A DNA stretch of 64,000 nt from Eretmocerus hayati (taxonomy: Eukaryota; Arthropoda; Insecta; Hymenoptera; Aphelinidae), in the NCBI GenBank assembly GCA_029851415.1, contig CM056744.1, positions 100,473,338-100,537,337 of the forward strand, written 5' to 3'. Numbering within the stretch: the first letter of the stretch is position 1; every line of letters starts with the position of its first letter. A program made the translations under genes and the position numbers. Under the pieces are notes generated by a model. The model did no database searches and was not told where the DNA came from. It saw only the letters and a program-made list of their open reading frames with translations. Shown here piece after piece: positions 1 to 11,669 of this stretch.

Positions 1-500
1 TGCCCCCTATGTTTATCTCGAAAGGGCGTGCACAACGAGTTTTTTTACCATTCAGATGGTGTTCATCACGTCAAAATGGGTCAGAAGTAGTGTTTCGAAC
101 CACCGAAAAGCTCCAAATGCGCGTGCACGGCTATAAACACTTTATCGCCGATTTCCATCATTTATTTCGGAAGAATTGCGACAGTTTGGCTCCAATTAGT
201 CCAAATTTGACGTAGTTTAGTGCGAGTTGAAGTACGTTGAAAATCGTTGAAGTAAACCAAAGTTATTAAGAAAAAGGCATAATGAAGGCAAGTTGGGTAC
301 ACACTTTTGTAAACCCTCAAAAATCACCTTTTGGGAGAATTGAAATAGTTTGGCTCAAGTTGATTTGAACTGAATGTACCTTAATTTATTTTGAAGGTCT
401 TGAGACAAGCTTTAAAATGAGCTAAGGTACGTTGGAAAATATGGATGGGCTAAAGCTATTAAGAAAATGGCTTAATGGGGGCAAGTTGGGTACACTAACC
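1..500. repeat. Dispersed repeat family A, copy 1 (partial)
   Basis: The stretch shares ordered blocks with 14945-15440 and 52590-53130: a block starting CCCCCTATGTTTATC, then a GCGTGCA block, then a segment around TCAAAATGGGTCAGAA, then a GCACGGCTATAAACAC-like block. It also contains two copies of GCAAGTTGGGTACAC near 290 and 480, a motif that recurs (inverted) near 13710 and 52970. No gene is visible. It is best read as an old interspersed element cut by the window edge. The class is unknown. Confidence 0.55.
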
Positions 501-1900
501 TTACGTTACGTACGTAAGGTTACGTACGTAATTAATAACGTTACGTACGTAATTTTCATGCAGGATGACTTGACGAATCACTTTACAAACTGACAGACGT
601 GAGTAAGCAAAAATTGCAGAGATAATTGGAAAAAAACCAGCTCATCTGTGTTGCATCTCGGCTGTCTGCTAATCCACCCGATCAACCAACAAATATTCGG
701 CACAATAGGCATCAGGGCCGAGAGGGCTGCGACGCGAAGCAGCCGACACTTTTGAACTCTAATCACCCCAGCGCCTGCCTTTGCGATTCTCTGTAACGTC
801 CTGGAAGGAGTGGAAAGTGTCCAGATTGTGTTTCACGCTCGGTTTCACGTGAGCGAGTGACAAATATTACAAAGCGGCAGTGAGAGGAAGGCGCCGTAAG
901 CAGATATTGACAGATCTGGTGCTTTTGTTTAAGCGTCTCATGGAGCTGGAGTCTCCGCTAAACCATCGTAATTATATTTGTTAGAATTCAAAAAATGAGC
1001 AAGGAAACATCGAAATACTCCATAGTGGAGCTGCGCTAGATGATCCTGGGTCTGGTGATCCTAGATTAGTATTTCTGCTTTGCTCCACGTCGTTTCTTGT
1101 GAAGTTCAGGGCTCATTTTTATTATCTAATAGGTATCGACTATATTTTTGAAGAAGATCGATGTTGAGTGCTGTATCATTCGAGGAACTGTTTTTATTGA
1201 TCGCTTTTATTGCACTCCACCGAGGCCATAGTTCTTACACTAGTAACTTCTAGTGAACATTTTAGATCCGGTTCTCCGTAGGTATGGTCTCATCTACCAC
1301 GTGACCGGGTGTGAGCTCGCTCGGATTTATTAAACTGTTGCAGGCTCCGACATGTTTTCTCAATCTTCCCGCACCTCACCCCGGATCCCCAAAATGTCTA
1401 CTACCGTCTGCTATCGTCTATGCACCATCAGTCTTCTGCTGCCACTGCCATTTAGAGTATAGTATTTACTTTTTTTTGTTCCGACGCGGACGCGTGTTTC
1501 TCGAGCACTTGAGTAAGAACCTAATTCCTTCATCGGCACTGGACATCGTAATCCAGTGCCGATCGATCATTTCAAGTACCTTGTGTTGACTATGTGCTGA
1601 GCCCAGTGTTTGAAAGAGCGCGTACTCATGTTCTGAGTAATCTTTTGCATGTGTGTACGGTGAAGGATAAACCAGTATCAGCAATCGAAGACAAACATTG
1701 TCTTCATTCACGCTGTCTGGTGCATCCGAAGATGAGAGTGACTCTTGCGTGATATAATAGTGGTGCCATATTTTGATACAGAAACCCAATTTCACATTGT
1801 ATTTACTATTCGCCGCCACGCCTATCACGCGTATCTTCGCTATTGTTCAACATACATACGTCGTACAATTTTCTTCCGCGTGATTTCCATCGATATGTCA
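501..1900. other. No supported gene; short ACGTA palindrome cluster at 500-555
   Basis: Positions 500-555 hold four overlapping TTACGTACGTAA-type palindromes. Beyond that the DNA has no recognisable domain. A minus-strand open frame at 1466-1828 (120 codons) has no recognisable similarity and no supporting splice context, so I do not call it a gene. Confidence 0.4.
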
Positions 1901-1901
1901 C

Positions 1902-3374
1902 GGGCAATGTCCGATTTTGGGCATTGTCGACAATGACCAATATGGCTTTGGAGAACCGGGCATTGTCGACAATGGCCAGGGGGTTTCGGGCACCATAAAA
2001 TGGCTCAGATTGAGCTTAGAAACGGGAAATTAGCTCTCGAGTCTAACTAAATATTTATCCTGCGGACCACGAATGCTGAAAGATTGAATTAGTCCCGATT
2101 GCTGCAATGATCTTTCATGATTGGGTGTGAATGGAAATCAATTGCTTGACATACATAAGAGCATGTCTTTAAGGCTTATAAATACAGAGGGAGTTTGAAA
2201 AATGTGTAATACATTTTTGATCCATGCATCGGAATAATAAGAGAAGACATCATACGATAAAATCATTATCACTCATAAATACAGTGAAAAAACACATTTC
2301 AAGTACATCAGATTCTATCACAGTAGAACGAATTGTTTGGCTATTACGATTCGGTATCGACGCGCGACTGAACTTCAAGGCGGACACTGGCCCGCGCAAG
2401 TTCTGCAAGCGTGTACACCGTGAAAATTCTTTTCGAAAAACTTTAACCAAGTGGTTGAATAATCAATGCGATCAGCCGGCCCAATGAAAATTTTAACCAT
2501 GTAGTTGAAAATTCAACCAGCTGTATGAAAGACCAGGTTGAATATTCAATGAAAATGTTGAAGTTTCCAGTTAATCAGCTAGCTAAATTTTTGAACAATT
2601 GTTTAGATTTCCTCGGAAAGATTGTCCACAGTTTACTTATTACGCTTTGGATTGAGTCGTGCAAGCATTGCAGCATTCTGAATAGGGTTATTCGCTAATT
2701 CATTTCTTTTTAATTTGCGCATTTTCAGTCTGTTTTTGAAGTTATTGAGCAGGACCCACAGTCGTAGATGGGTTCCTCACCACCAAAGCCACTGAAAAGC
2801 ACTTATGAAAAATCACATTGGTACCGGTCGATATTCGAACCGCTCATCAGTGACATAAGCGGATGAACCTTATGATTGTATGCATGTGAGTGATACTGAT
2901 ACAAAATTGTAAAAAGTCCGCCCAGTCCCGCGCTAGCCGAACCTTATTTGATGCCATCAAAATATCACGGCACTCACAAGGGGGGAGCACGGGGTCCGGG
3001 TCGCCGATCATCCCCAAAATTCTTGCACAGTTTGGTACCGTCTAGAATATGAAGAATCTCGAGTAACTCCGTCAAATGGGCCTCATGTCTAGAGCTACAA
3101 GCAAAAACGTTAGCACTACCAGTATACCTATATACCTCTTTTTAACATGGGCCTATATGAGCAATGTTAATCTCAGTGGCTGTATCTTTGGCCAGCAGGC
3201 CCATTTGACGGTGTTACTCTGGGTTCTCAATCTTCTCGATAGTACAAAACTGTAGAAAAATCTTGGGCGAGATTGGCGACCCGGACCCCGTGGTCCCCCC
3301 TTGTCAGTAATGATTGACCGTGCCCGCAAAGCCTTGGGCATCGTCGACAATGCCCGCAAATCGGACATTGCCCG
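1902..3374. mobile_element. About 1.5-kb non-autonomous DNA transposon with GGGCAATGTCCGATTT inverted ends
   Basis: The left end reads CGGGCAATGTCCGATTT followed by GGGCATTGTCGACAATG. The right end at about 3336-3374 is its inverted copy, with the same GTCGACAATGCCC and AATCGGACATTGCCCG blocks. A second direct copy of GGGCATTGTCGACAATG lies at about 1959. The flanks outside the ends are also roughly inverted (GATATGTCA / TAACAGATAT), so the true ends may be a few bases further out and no clear target duplication could be set. No transposase frame is present. A younger hairpin element (2977-3303) is nested inside. Confidence 0.5.
2977..3303. mobile_element. Foldback MITE, 327 bp, TCA target duplication
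   Basis: The two halves are inverted copies of each other over nearly the full length, starting CAAGGGGGGAGCACGGGG on the left and its complement on the right, with the centre near 3140. TCA flanks both ends (2974-2976 and 3304-3306). The internal segment around AACATGGGCCTATATG is homologous, in opposite orientation, to the centre of the element at 4267-4594. Length, hairpin form and a 3-bp duplication fit a non-autonomous DNA transposon. PIF/Harbinger-type elements make 3-bp duplications, but that assignment is inference. Confidence 0.8.
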
Positions 3375-4266
3375 TAACAGATATGAGGGTTTCCATGGAA
3401 CTTTTAACTATTGACCCTCTGGAATAAATAAAAATTTTTCTCATCGCACACGTTTGAAATGGGTTTCATGTGATTTTTAGATCTTGAAAACATGTGAAAA
3501 AAGTGGTGCCACTCTCTTCCAAGCTGAGGTATCTGGTTCAGAACGACATGTACGGAATTTCACTCTTGAAACATTTGTGAATCAACTTCAATCGAATAAA
3601 TCCGATTCAAAATATTGTCTGGACGATCGATACAGATTCTATTTTGCCTGACTTGACTTTAAGATGAATTTCATCATCGATTTCTCCGAAATTCGATGTA
3701 AATTTCCAAAATCGAGTCAAGAGCTATGAGTCTCATTTCAATTTCTAGAATACACTGTGGTGTTATTTTGTTCATATGTCAGCCGTATACTATGTAAAAG
3801 TCAAGAAAATCGCGATACCATCACAGTTAGAGGCTTATTTAGCTCACCATCCGGATTCAAATATTTCTCCTCAGATTCTCACAGAAATACCGATTGACAA
3901 TTGCAACTCGAAACAGTGCGGTTATATCCTTTTTATGATGAAAAAAAAAAAGCACAACGTCCCAACCCTGTGCTCCGCGTCTCCTGAGTTTGACATCAAA
4001 AAATGATCATTTTCAAAGCCAATGGCGCGATAACTTTATAAGCTTTGAAGCTTCATAAAATTTGTCCGGGTCAAGGCACACTCACAAACCAAACGGGATT
4101 CAATTCGTCTCCCTTTCAACTTCGAAAACTCATTGCTAAATTCTCCGTTTCGCACAAGGTATTTCATCATTCTCGTAAACAATAGCCAGAGAAAGTTTTC
4201 CCACAAAACTCGGTTACATCGACGAATGAGAGCTAATATTATAGCCAAATCAGTGCACACCTCTGA

Positions 4267-4594
4267 CCAGGAGAGTGTTTCAGATCCGGGTCACGGATTC
4301 GGCTGAAACTCTGGAAATAGTCTTCTTTTAGTACCAAAAGAAGATATCCAAAATTATAGACCCTGACGCTCAAGCATTTCCGAGCCGCAGCAAAAAACTT
4401 TAGCATTGCCCATATGGGCCTATGTTAAAAGATAGTATGTATAGGTATACTGTAATGCATAGGTTATTGGCTGTAGCTGGAAAACGCTTGAGCGTTAGGG
4501 TTTATAATTTTAGGTATCGTCTTTTGGTACTAAAAGAAGACTACTCCCAGAGTTTCAGCCAAATCCGTGACCCGGATCTGAAACACTCTCCTGG
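4267..4594. mobile_element. Foldback MITE, 328 bp, TGA target duplication
   Basis: The left end CCAGGAGAGTGTTTCAGATC and the right end are perfect inverted copies for the first 20 bases, and pairing continues with mismatches to the centre near 4430. TGA flanks both sides (4264-4266, 4595-4597). It shares its internal GGGCCTATGTTAAAA and GTATAGGTATACTG blocks with 2977-3303 but has different outer ends apart from a CCGGGTC core. The two are therefore related subfamilies rather than copies of one element. Confidence 0.8.
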
Positions 4595-5518
4595 TGAATC
4601 AAAGATTTTCCCGAAATATGAGATTAGCAAATGAATATAACATTCCATCGAAGTAGTTGAGGCATAGGTATTTTAGTTACAACCTTATCAATTCAAAAAA
4701 TCGCGTTGGTACGTTTGTAAACTACCCAAAAATCATCTTTTGCGGTCTGCTATTGACAAATCAGGATGCGTTTCAACAAAAAAGAATGTAGTCCATATTG
4801 AATGATGCCAAATACCATAAAATGCCACTCCTGCGCACTCCGAATAGTTTAAAGTACTTCTGGAACACTGCAGTAACACAAAAGTTAAAAGTTCCATGGA
4901 AACCCTCATATACCAAATTCGATCTCTTTCATACCATACAGAATCCTCTCGCGAATTCACGAAAGTGTTTTTTAAAATTCTTTTTTATTCTTATCGACCG
5001 TTTGGTTGATCAGAGAGCATTCCCGGGAAGTCAGAGTGCGAAAATATTTTGATGAGTCGTTCATCCGCTCCCATCAGGCCAAATCCGGATCTATGGCGTT
5101 TACGGATTCGAAGGTAAATCGCGGCGTGGTTGGACATATCGTAGAAAACACGGAGATTAGTCATAAAAAGGCCCTTCGGATTTCTCCCTCGAGTCAGATG
5201 AATATAATCCCACTCCTCATCTCAACGACTGAGCTCTCAGAATCGCAATCAAACCTGCGTTTCAATAAGTTAGCGTAACGGTGAACTTATACGTACTCTA
5301 GATAGCACACACGGAATAACCTAAATTCTGATCCAGAGACTGACAATGTTGTACCAGAATACAAATAATAGAGTCATGAAGTCAATCATATCAAAATTTG
5401 CGTTTTATATTTGTACTTCCGGCATATGCCGCACACTGATCCCATCTGGCATACTACCAACTACATCTTTCGCCATTGGGGAATTCATATCTTAGAGACT
5501 CTCTTGCTCGGCAGGTCT

Positions 5519-5745
5519 TCAACGTGACTTGGCTTGTAGTTGTTTTGATGCATTTCCAATTGCTTCCCATGCTGCCTTTATTTCATTTTCAGAGAGATCA
5601 CTTCCATCCTTACTTAAAGGTGGTGGCTGGTTCCCTCCTGTCTGTGTGGAGCCTTGGAAATTTTTGCATTTTCCCTTTTCTACAATCATTAATCCAGTTT
5701 TCCGCAGGAAACGATTGGCAACCCTAATGATTGCTCGTCTACTCG
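5519..5745 (-). CDS. Putative 3'-terminal coding exon, unknown protein
   Basis: Reading the minus strand from 5745 down to a TGA at 5519-5521 gives about 74 open codons with ordinary protein composition. It contains IIRVANRFLRKTGLMIVEKG, then a glycine/proline stretch (TGGNQPPPLS), then an acidic-amphipathic tail (SENEIKAAWEAIGNASKQ) ending QLQAKSR-stop. The frame is preceded by a good acceptor, a pyrimidine-rich run ending CTTAAAG at about 5746. No ATG lies near the start, so this should be the last exon of a spliced gene or a retained fragment. I recognise no family. The plus-strand frames over the same bases look like shadows. The matching upstream exon was not found; 6301-6615 is on the same strand but the link is unproven. 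Confidence 0.45.
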
Positions 5746-6300
5746 CTTTAAGAAAGAAAATCCAACGTCAAAATGATGATTCTCAAGTGGCAATGAGGTG
5801 AATTCATTCTAGATTAAAGTAGCACCAGCGGGTGGTGTCGTATTATAACGGGGGCCCCACGCTAAAGAATCAGGCCTCTCGACCCCTTGATACACAATGA
5901 CCGTAATACATGTAAACTTTGAGCTCACCAACATCCCAACGCCTGCTTCTTCGTTCGGCTTCTCGAACTCATGTACATACTCCCCTTCCGATATAAAGAA
6001 TAAATTGATGGGCTACCCACACGTTTTTTGACACTGACTTGTCCAAACAGGCCTCATGTATGTTGCTGAATTTTGGCAGAATTTTAATTATAATCGGTCA
6101 TCAATGGCACGGTGTTTTCTCGATCACCCCATAAAAACGCGAGTATAACAGGAAAATATAAACGGTTTTCTGCTCGAAAAAAAGGTAGGTGGCCCCCGAT
6201 TTCAGAACGAATACCAATTCGTAATCATTCGAGGTGTACTACTTGTGAATAATTAATTTGTGAATAAGTGATAGCCGTGATCTTTTTTCACCCGCTACTG

Positions 6301-6615
6301 CTACGTTAACGTTGGATTCAATTTTGAGGAAATAAATTTCCCAGAAGAGGTCAAAATAATTCTTAGGCTGATATGACTCCGATCTTCATCTATTGAATGT
6401 GATTGATACTCGAATACATCACCTAGTTTTAACGACATTCCTTCGGAAAAATCCTTTAGGAATGGCACACCCGGAATCCCTTTTAGCTCTAAGGGCTCTA
6501 CACCAGGACATTGAATCCTCCATGCAAGTTCATAGCCCCTCGGATTGTAGACCTTGCTATTTTGGGCGCTGATGTATGCACGAAGTTGTTCTGGACATAG
6601 ATAATAATAATCCAT
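6301..6615 (-). CDS. Hypothetical 104-aa protein or exon
   Basis: The frame starts with ATG on the minus strand and begins DYYYLCPEQLRAYISAQN. It has a central NPRGYELAWRIQCPGVEP segment, a proline/glycine turn region (LKGIPGVPFL), and ends SSKLNPTLT before a TAA. The composition (aromatic, charged, few low-complexity runs) is more protein-like than the surrounding AT-rich DNA. No signal peptide, membrane segment or known motif is visible. It lies about 550 bases upstream, in transcription order, of the candidate exon at 5519-5745, so both may be pieces of one gene. No strong donor was seen at its end, so it may instead be a small intronless gene or transposon relic. Confidence 0.35.
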   Translation of the reverse strand: MDYYYLCPEQLRAYISAQNSKVYNPRGYELAWRIQCPGVEPLELKGIPGVPFLKDFSEGMSLKLGDVFEYQSHSIDEDRSHISLRIILTSSGKFISSKLNPTLT

Positions 6616-7287
6616 GATTGAGGATTAATCGAATTCAAGGAGACATGAATCTAGCTACACAATCAACCCATAATTGATTTTATCCTGATTACTTGGTGGA
6701 GTGATGCATTTGATTAATACCTTTGTTTGCTTCAATAGACAAAGCGTTACCTACTCAAATGTCGTGCAGAATGAGCAGTAGCTAGAATTATCTCATCCTG
6801 ATAGTGTGAGAATAAGCCACGCGACTATTCCGTTTCCAAGTTTTATTCAATCGTATTAGAAACTCTGACATATTTGGGTAGACTCGTAAATCTCCGTGGC
6901 TATTCTAAATCCTCATACTGTTTCTGTGCACCTAGTTTGAGCAGTAACACCGAGAAATCGGCTGATAAGTGTCATGGATAAGAAAAAAAATCTCACTAGA
7001 ATACACTTTTCACATTGGTGACCTATGATGCACGCTCTCATCAAGTTTTTCGTTATTCATGCGGCTTGTGAAACGATAACACCCAGGAAAAGTTTGCATG
7101 TCTCGAGCAGACTTTGAATTTCTCGAAAAAAATTTGATGGCTCCATCAAAATAGAAATTTGACGCCACATCTTTCATTGGACATTGTTAACGATCGACTT
7201 GTTGAGTCAAGGAATGTTCTTCTAAAAGGGGAACAACATTTCGGTGGCTGTTTTCCGCCCTTATCAAGTGCCTGTAAATTTATTATG

Positions 7288-7703
7288 AGCAATATCACAA
7301 ATTGATAACATCTCGTCAATGGATATCTTTCGTTGTACAAACCTTACAGTTACTATCACATTAATCACATGAGTGATAAGTCAGTCTCATAAGTCCTTAT
7401 TTTCAACCTGTTACAAAGATTTTCATGTTGAGATATAGGCATTTATCGATATTTCAAAAGGGGTAATGTCACAAAGAATCTCACTATACTGTGTATATAG
7501 TTTCGACTCTTACTTTTGGAATACCCCTTTTGGAATATCGATGAACACCTATATCTCAACATAAAGGAAAAATCTTTGTAACAGAGAAAAAATAAGGATT
7601 TATGAGACTGACTTGTCACTCATGTGATTAATGTGATAGTACCTGTAAGGTTTGTACAACGAAATATACCCATTGACGAGATGTTATCAATCTGTGATAT
7701 TTA
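7288..7703. repeat. Large palindrome (arms about 180 bp, centre near 7495)
   Basis: The left arm runs from AATATCACAAATTGATAAC through CGTTGTACAAACCTTACAG and CTTATTTTC to AAAAGGGGTAAT. The right arm repeats each block inverted, ending GTTATCAATCTGTGATATT. Pairing is imperfect but continuous. About 50 unpaired bases lie in the middle. No target duplication was identified. Probably a decayed foldback MITE. Confidence 0.7.
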
Positions 7704-9950
7704 GGGCTACCACGATACGATAAATGCCGATATTCTGCAGTTGTCGTTATCGGGCCTTCGATAATAAGGATCATGTCGATTTCGTAATAGCTATTTCGGA
7801 CGGTACTAAGGTAGCTCACAGTCGACAGATTCTACTAAATATCAAAAACGTCTTTCCGTGTCCAAGATTTCGGAATTGTCCACAAGTATGAGTCGCATAA
7901 ATGATGTGAGGCTCCGTCAGTAATGAACACTCGGTAATATTTCTCAGATAAGTTTCTTCACGTGGGAAGCTCTATGTCGTGAAGCCATTTCAATTTTCAG
8001 TGTGTAAAGGGGTTGTTAAATAGAATATGATGACTTACTCGCAGTCGGGCCTCGTGCAGCACGGGATTCCCTTCTTAAATTTTGTGAGTTCCATGCATCA
8101 TCATTGGCATATACCTCAGTGGCGGAGTCAGGATACTCAGTTGTTGGATCTATTGTGACGTCAGTAGAATTAACGAATGAGATCAAAAATGGGTATTAGA
8201 GTTTTCAACTTGACATGCATACTATAGGGTGGCCCGGAAAAACGACCGAATATGAAAATTTTGGGATTTCAACTTGCCTGGTATCGCACAAGTTGTGTTT
8301 GGACTAGAATATAAGAAGTATATACGGCTTGACTATAAAGGCCGATCTAGCGTACGCATGTTCGCTCGCGCGAAATTTTGCGTACGCGAAGAGTGCATCC
8401 CAGATAAAAAACCAGTACTGAAGTGGAATTTTAAACAAATCGCACGCACGCGGACCTAGTTAGAGAATAGTAAAAAGACAGTTTTGGTAGGTCCGGGAAA
8501 GTTGAAATTCCAAATTCCCCATTTGGTTCGATTTGATGCGTACGCTTGGCGTCAGTACGGTAGATAGCTGTAAGTTCCAAGGTAGAAAAGAGGAGGATAA
8601 TTCGCAAATAACCATTCAGCACTTTTGGTCACTATCATTCAGCACTTTTGGACTTGCATTCTTGAGCCAAACATTGTAAACTGGCTTGGGAACATGTGAA
8701 AATCGTTCACATTGAATCAAGTGAGTGACTTACCACTGGTGGCGCAGATAGTGACCACTCCGCATACTAAAAGTCCGAGGAGGAATGAGGACTTCATTTC
8801 GACTTCGCGATTTAGGCGTTGCTCACAATCACGCTATCATGAAATTACTAACCCAGCTTATATATATTCTGAATACCCCCCTTACATATTACTATTTTTC
8901 CAAATGAATTTCCAATTTGAAGACGGTTGAGTTTTATTGGCAGTGAATAAACGCAGAAACAACAAATTTGTCGCAGAAGATCATTTACGAACCATTGACC
9001 CTCCATAACCGTGGAGAATAATGACCTCAAAGCAACTAGTTATTCAGTTTATCATCGACGATTTGTAGAATGGTGAAAACTTACTTTTCAGAATCTAGAA
9101 GATATGGTCGCGATTGCTGCAAAAAATCTATAGCTTCAAAATCTGTAGGAGCTAGGAGAAGCGATGTGATCTCTTTCCTGCAGGAAAAAGTGGCAGGGAC
9201 TTTCCCAAAACGTGAACTCCGCGGGGAACGAAGGAAACTTGCACCAATGTCAAATGTATACTGTTCAAAGGCTTGTGACATTCCTCTGATCATTTTTCGG
9301 AGTATCGCTGCACGGTATCCTCTGCATCATTATTCGGAAAAGAGCACCGACCTCTCCAAAATGTTACTCTGGGCGATTTCAAGATTTCCTCATTCTATTT
9401 GTTTCTATTGGGAGCTAACATTCGATAAGCGCTCTTATCTTTCCTCCGTGTTATTCTTATGGAAGAGATTTAGGATTGGGCCATATTGCTTTTTTCTGCC
9501 ATCTAAAATAACACGGATGTTAGTTCCTAATTGCCATTCGCGATCACGAAGTAAGGTCACTTCACCGAGCCCATCTACTTCCCCGCACTTGGCTCTATAG
9601 TCCCAAAAATTGAGGGCTCCGGTTTCATTTTTGTAATTACACGCTTGGGCAGGCAAGGGCAGGCTCGGCTAGCAGTGAATAGACATTCTTCGCAAGCGCG
9701 AGCCCATCTAGGGAGGAAGTGTGAAAATCGATATCGACGCGGCTTGAAGTGAGCAAAGTGCTCAGCACCCGTTTTAATGCGCCGAAATTCGAATACAAGA
9801 TACCTGTGTTACGTACTAAATCTAGGAAAATAGTACTGATTCGATACTTGAGTTGAATAATAAACAAGAATGAGTTTAGCTCGCATGGTCCACTTTTCAA
9901 CAATGATTCTATGTTTGAATTTACCTTTTGGCTCACCCACGCGAACAAGG
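7704..9950. other. No supported gene; weak minus-strand coding traces at 9081-9656
   Basis: Most of this stretch shows nothing recognisable. A minus-strand frame at 9435-9656 (including NFWDYRAKCGEVDGLGEV and EWQLGTNIRVILDGRK) and another at 9081-9293 have protein-like composition. They are separated by several stops and have no clear splice sites. They could be the remains of a pseudogene or transposon. I do not assign a family. Confidence 0.25.
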
Positions 9951-10104
9951 AGAAGGGTGAATGACTTATACACAGAGTTATGAATAAACTATTTGAACTA
10001 AAATGTTCAGAATGATCAAAGACTCGAGAAATAGATGGAGCGTGAAGCGCTTTGACAAAATGATGTGATCTAGCCGAGAGCCGGTGTAGTTCTGGGGTCT
10101 GATT

Positions 10105-10870
10105 CCGAGCTCGGTGATTACTGTCGCAGCGGTGTGACTCGTTAAGATTTTCTTACGTCCACGTTTCTTATGCATTGTGGACCACCTAATTCCATGTTCC
10201 TTATGCAAGGCGAGTGAGGTGAATCGCATCGCCGCAACAGTAATTACCGAACTCGGAACCAGGCCCCTAATGGCGGACCGCTTTGCTCGTCGATGCGGTG
10301 ACTGTCGGCGGTGGCGTGGACATCGGGCCCTTCGGATGGGCCTTGTTGCTGTCTCTCTCGCACTCGTGGCTGCTTGGCTAGCGAGAGCGTCGATCGATTT
10401 TTGGGAGGCAAATCTTCATAGGTTTCAAAATGGAAAGGCTTGTATTCAATTATTCTTAACTAATCACGCTGCCAGCTATTTATATACGGTGATTTGAATC
10501 ATACGCGGATCTTATACCATATTCGTCAGTTATCTACTTAATCCACATATCACCTCGTTAACGCCTGCAAAAAGCTGATATATGGATAAAGTAGATAACT
10601 GATGAATATGGTATACGATCGGCGCGGCGGCGCCCGATTAAAATCATCGAATCATAAATTGCCACTAAAGCTGGCAGCGTAATTAGTCGAGGATAATTGA
10701 ATACAAATGACCCCATTTCGAAACCTATGAAGATTTGCCTCTGAACTATCCTCTGAAACATCGACTGACGCTCTCATCGAGCCAAGCAGCCACGAGTGCA
10801 AGAGAGACACTAACAAGGCCCATCGGAAGGGCCCGACGCCCACACCACCGCTGCAGCAACGAGCACAGTG
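10105..10870. repeat. Nested palindromes
   Basis: Two inverted structures lie together. A smaller one pairs about 10105-10145 (GAGCTCGGTGATTACTGT) with about 10215-10262 (ACAGTAATTACCGAACTC). A larger one pairs about 10290-10485 with about 10660-10865, sharing GGGCCCTTC...GGGCCTTGTT, GCACTCGTGGCTGCTTGGCT and GGCAAATCTTCATAGGTTTC blocks inverted. The spacer itself has an inner inverted pair built on CATATTCGTCAGTTATCTAC. The open frames in both arms are mirror images of the same DNA, so I do not read them as genes. Confidence 0.7.
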
Positions 10871-11433
10871 GCTCGCCATCAGAGTTACACTGGCCTTCGG
10901 CTAAATCACATCATTCTTGTCAAAGCTCGTCACCCTTCATGTATTTCTCGAGTCTTGATCATTCTAAAAAATACAGCTCGAATAGTTTATTAACACGTTC
11001 ACTGCGACGACGAAAATCGCGCCCGGGTCCCGTGTGCAATGGGGCCCACCGGTGGAGCCCATTTAATGAGATTTTGATCACCGCCGCACACAGAGTTGGA
11101 CCATGGGCCCCTGTGTATAACACATTCACCCTACTCACGTCGGCGAACCAGAAGGTAAATTCAAGTATAAACTCATTGTTGAAACTGGAATATTCGAGCT
11201 AAACTCATTCTTATTGCTTTCTCTAAAGAGAAAGCTTTGTTTTCACCCCAGCAAAATTTTGATCAAATTTTCCACTGAAACCAATATTTTCTTCAACAAA
11301 ATTCCGTTCATCTGAAGAAGCCTTAGACCATTCTCTTCCTCTCGCCATAATCTATCTATTGTAGGTAACACTTTTCCTCCTAATGGCCTTCCAAATCTGT
11401 CAGAGACTCATCTTTGCACCCCTTTTTCCGTGT

Positions 11434-11460
11434 ATGTGTGTGTGTGTGTGTGTGTATGTT
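11434..11460. repeat. (TG)n microsatellite
   Basis: A run of about ten TG dinucleotides is visible after TTTTTCCGTGTATG. Confidence 0.9.
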
Positions 11461-11669
11461 GTTTTCTATCGGACACGCTTTCTCTTTTACTGTCCACTAT
11501 ATAAATTTTTGGCTTTCTACAAGTTGTACAGAATCCAATTTCTGAGAGCCCAGTGATTTGGCAGCTTTCAGCTCTCAGTCAAATTTGATCCTTGGGGTTT
11601 TTAGAGCAAAACAGCTCAAATTTCGACTCTTAATACATGAATATCTTTTTCTCACACGGTCTCACCACG

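Noticed and set aside
5476..5801. Two overlapping plus-strand frames of 83 and 90 codons
   Set aside because: They lie over the better supported minus-strand exon at 5519-5745 and have no acceptor, donor or recognisable motif.
9070..9600. 176-codon plus-strand frame
   Set aside because: Long but with no recognisable motif, in conflict with minus-strand frames of more protein-like composition. Not enough evidence for either.
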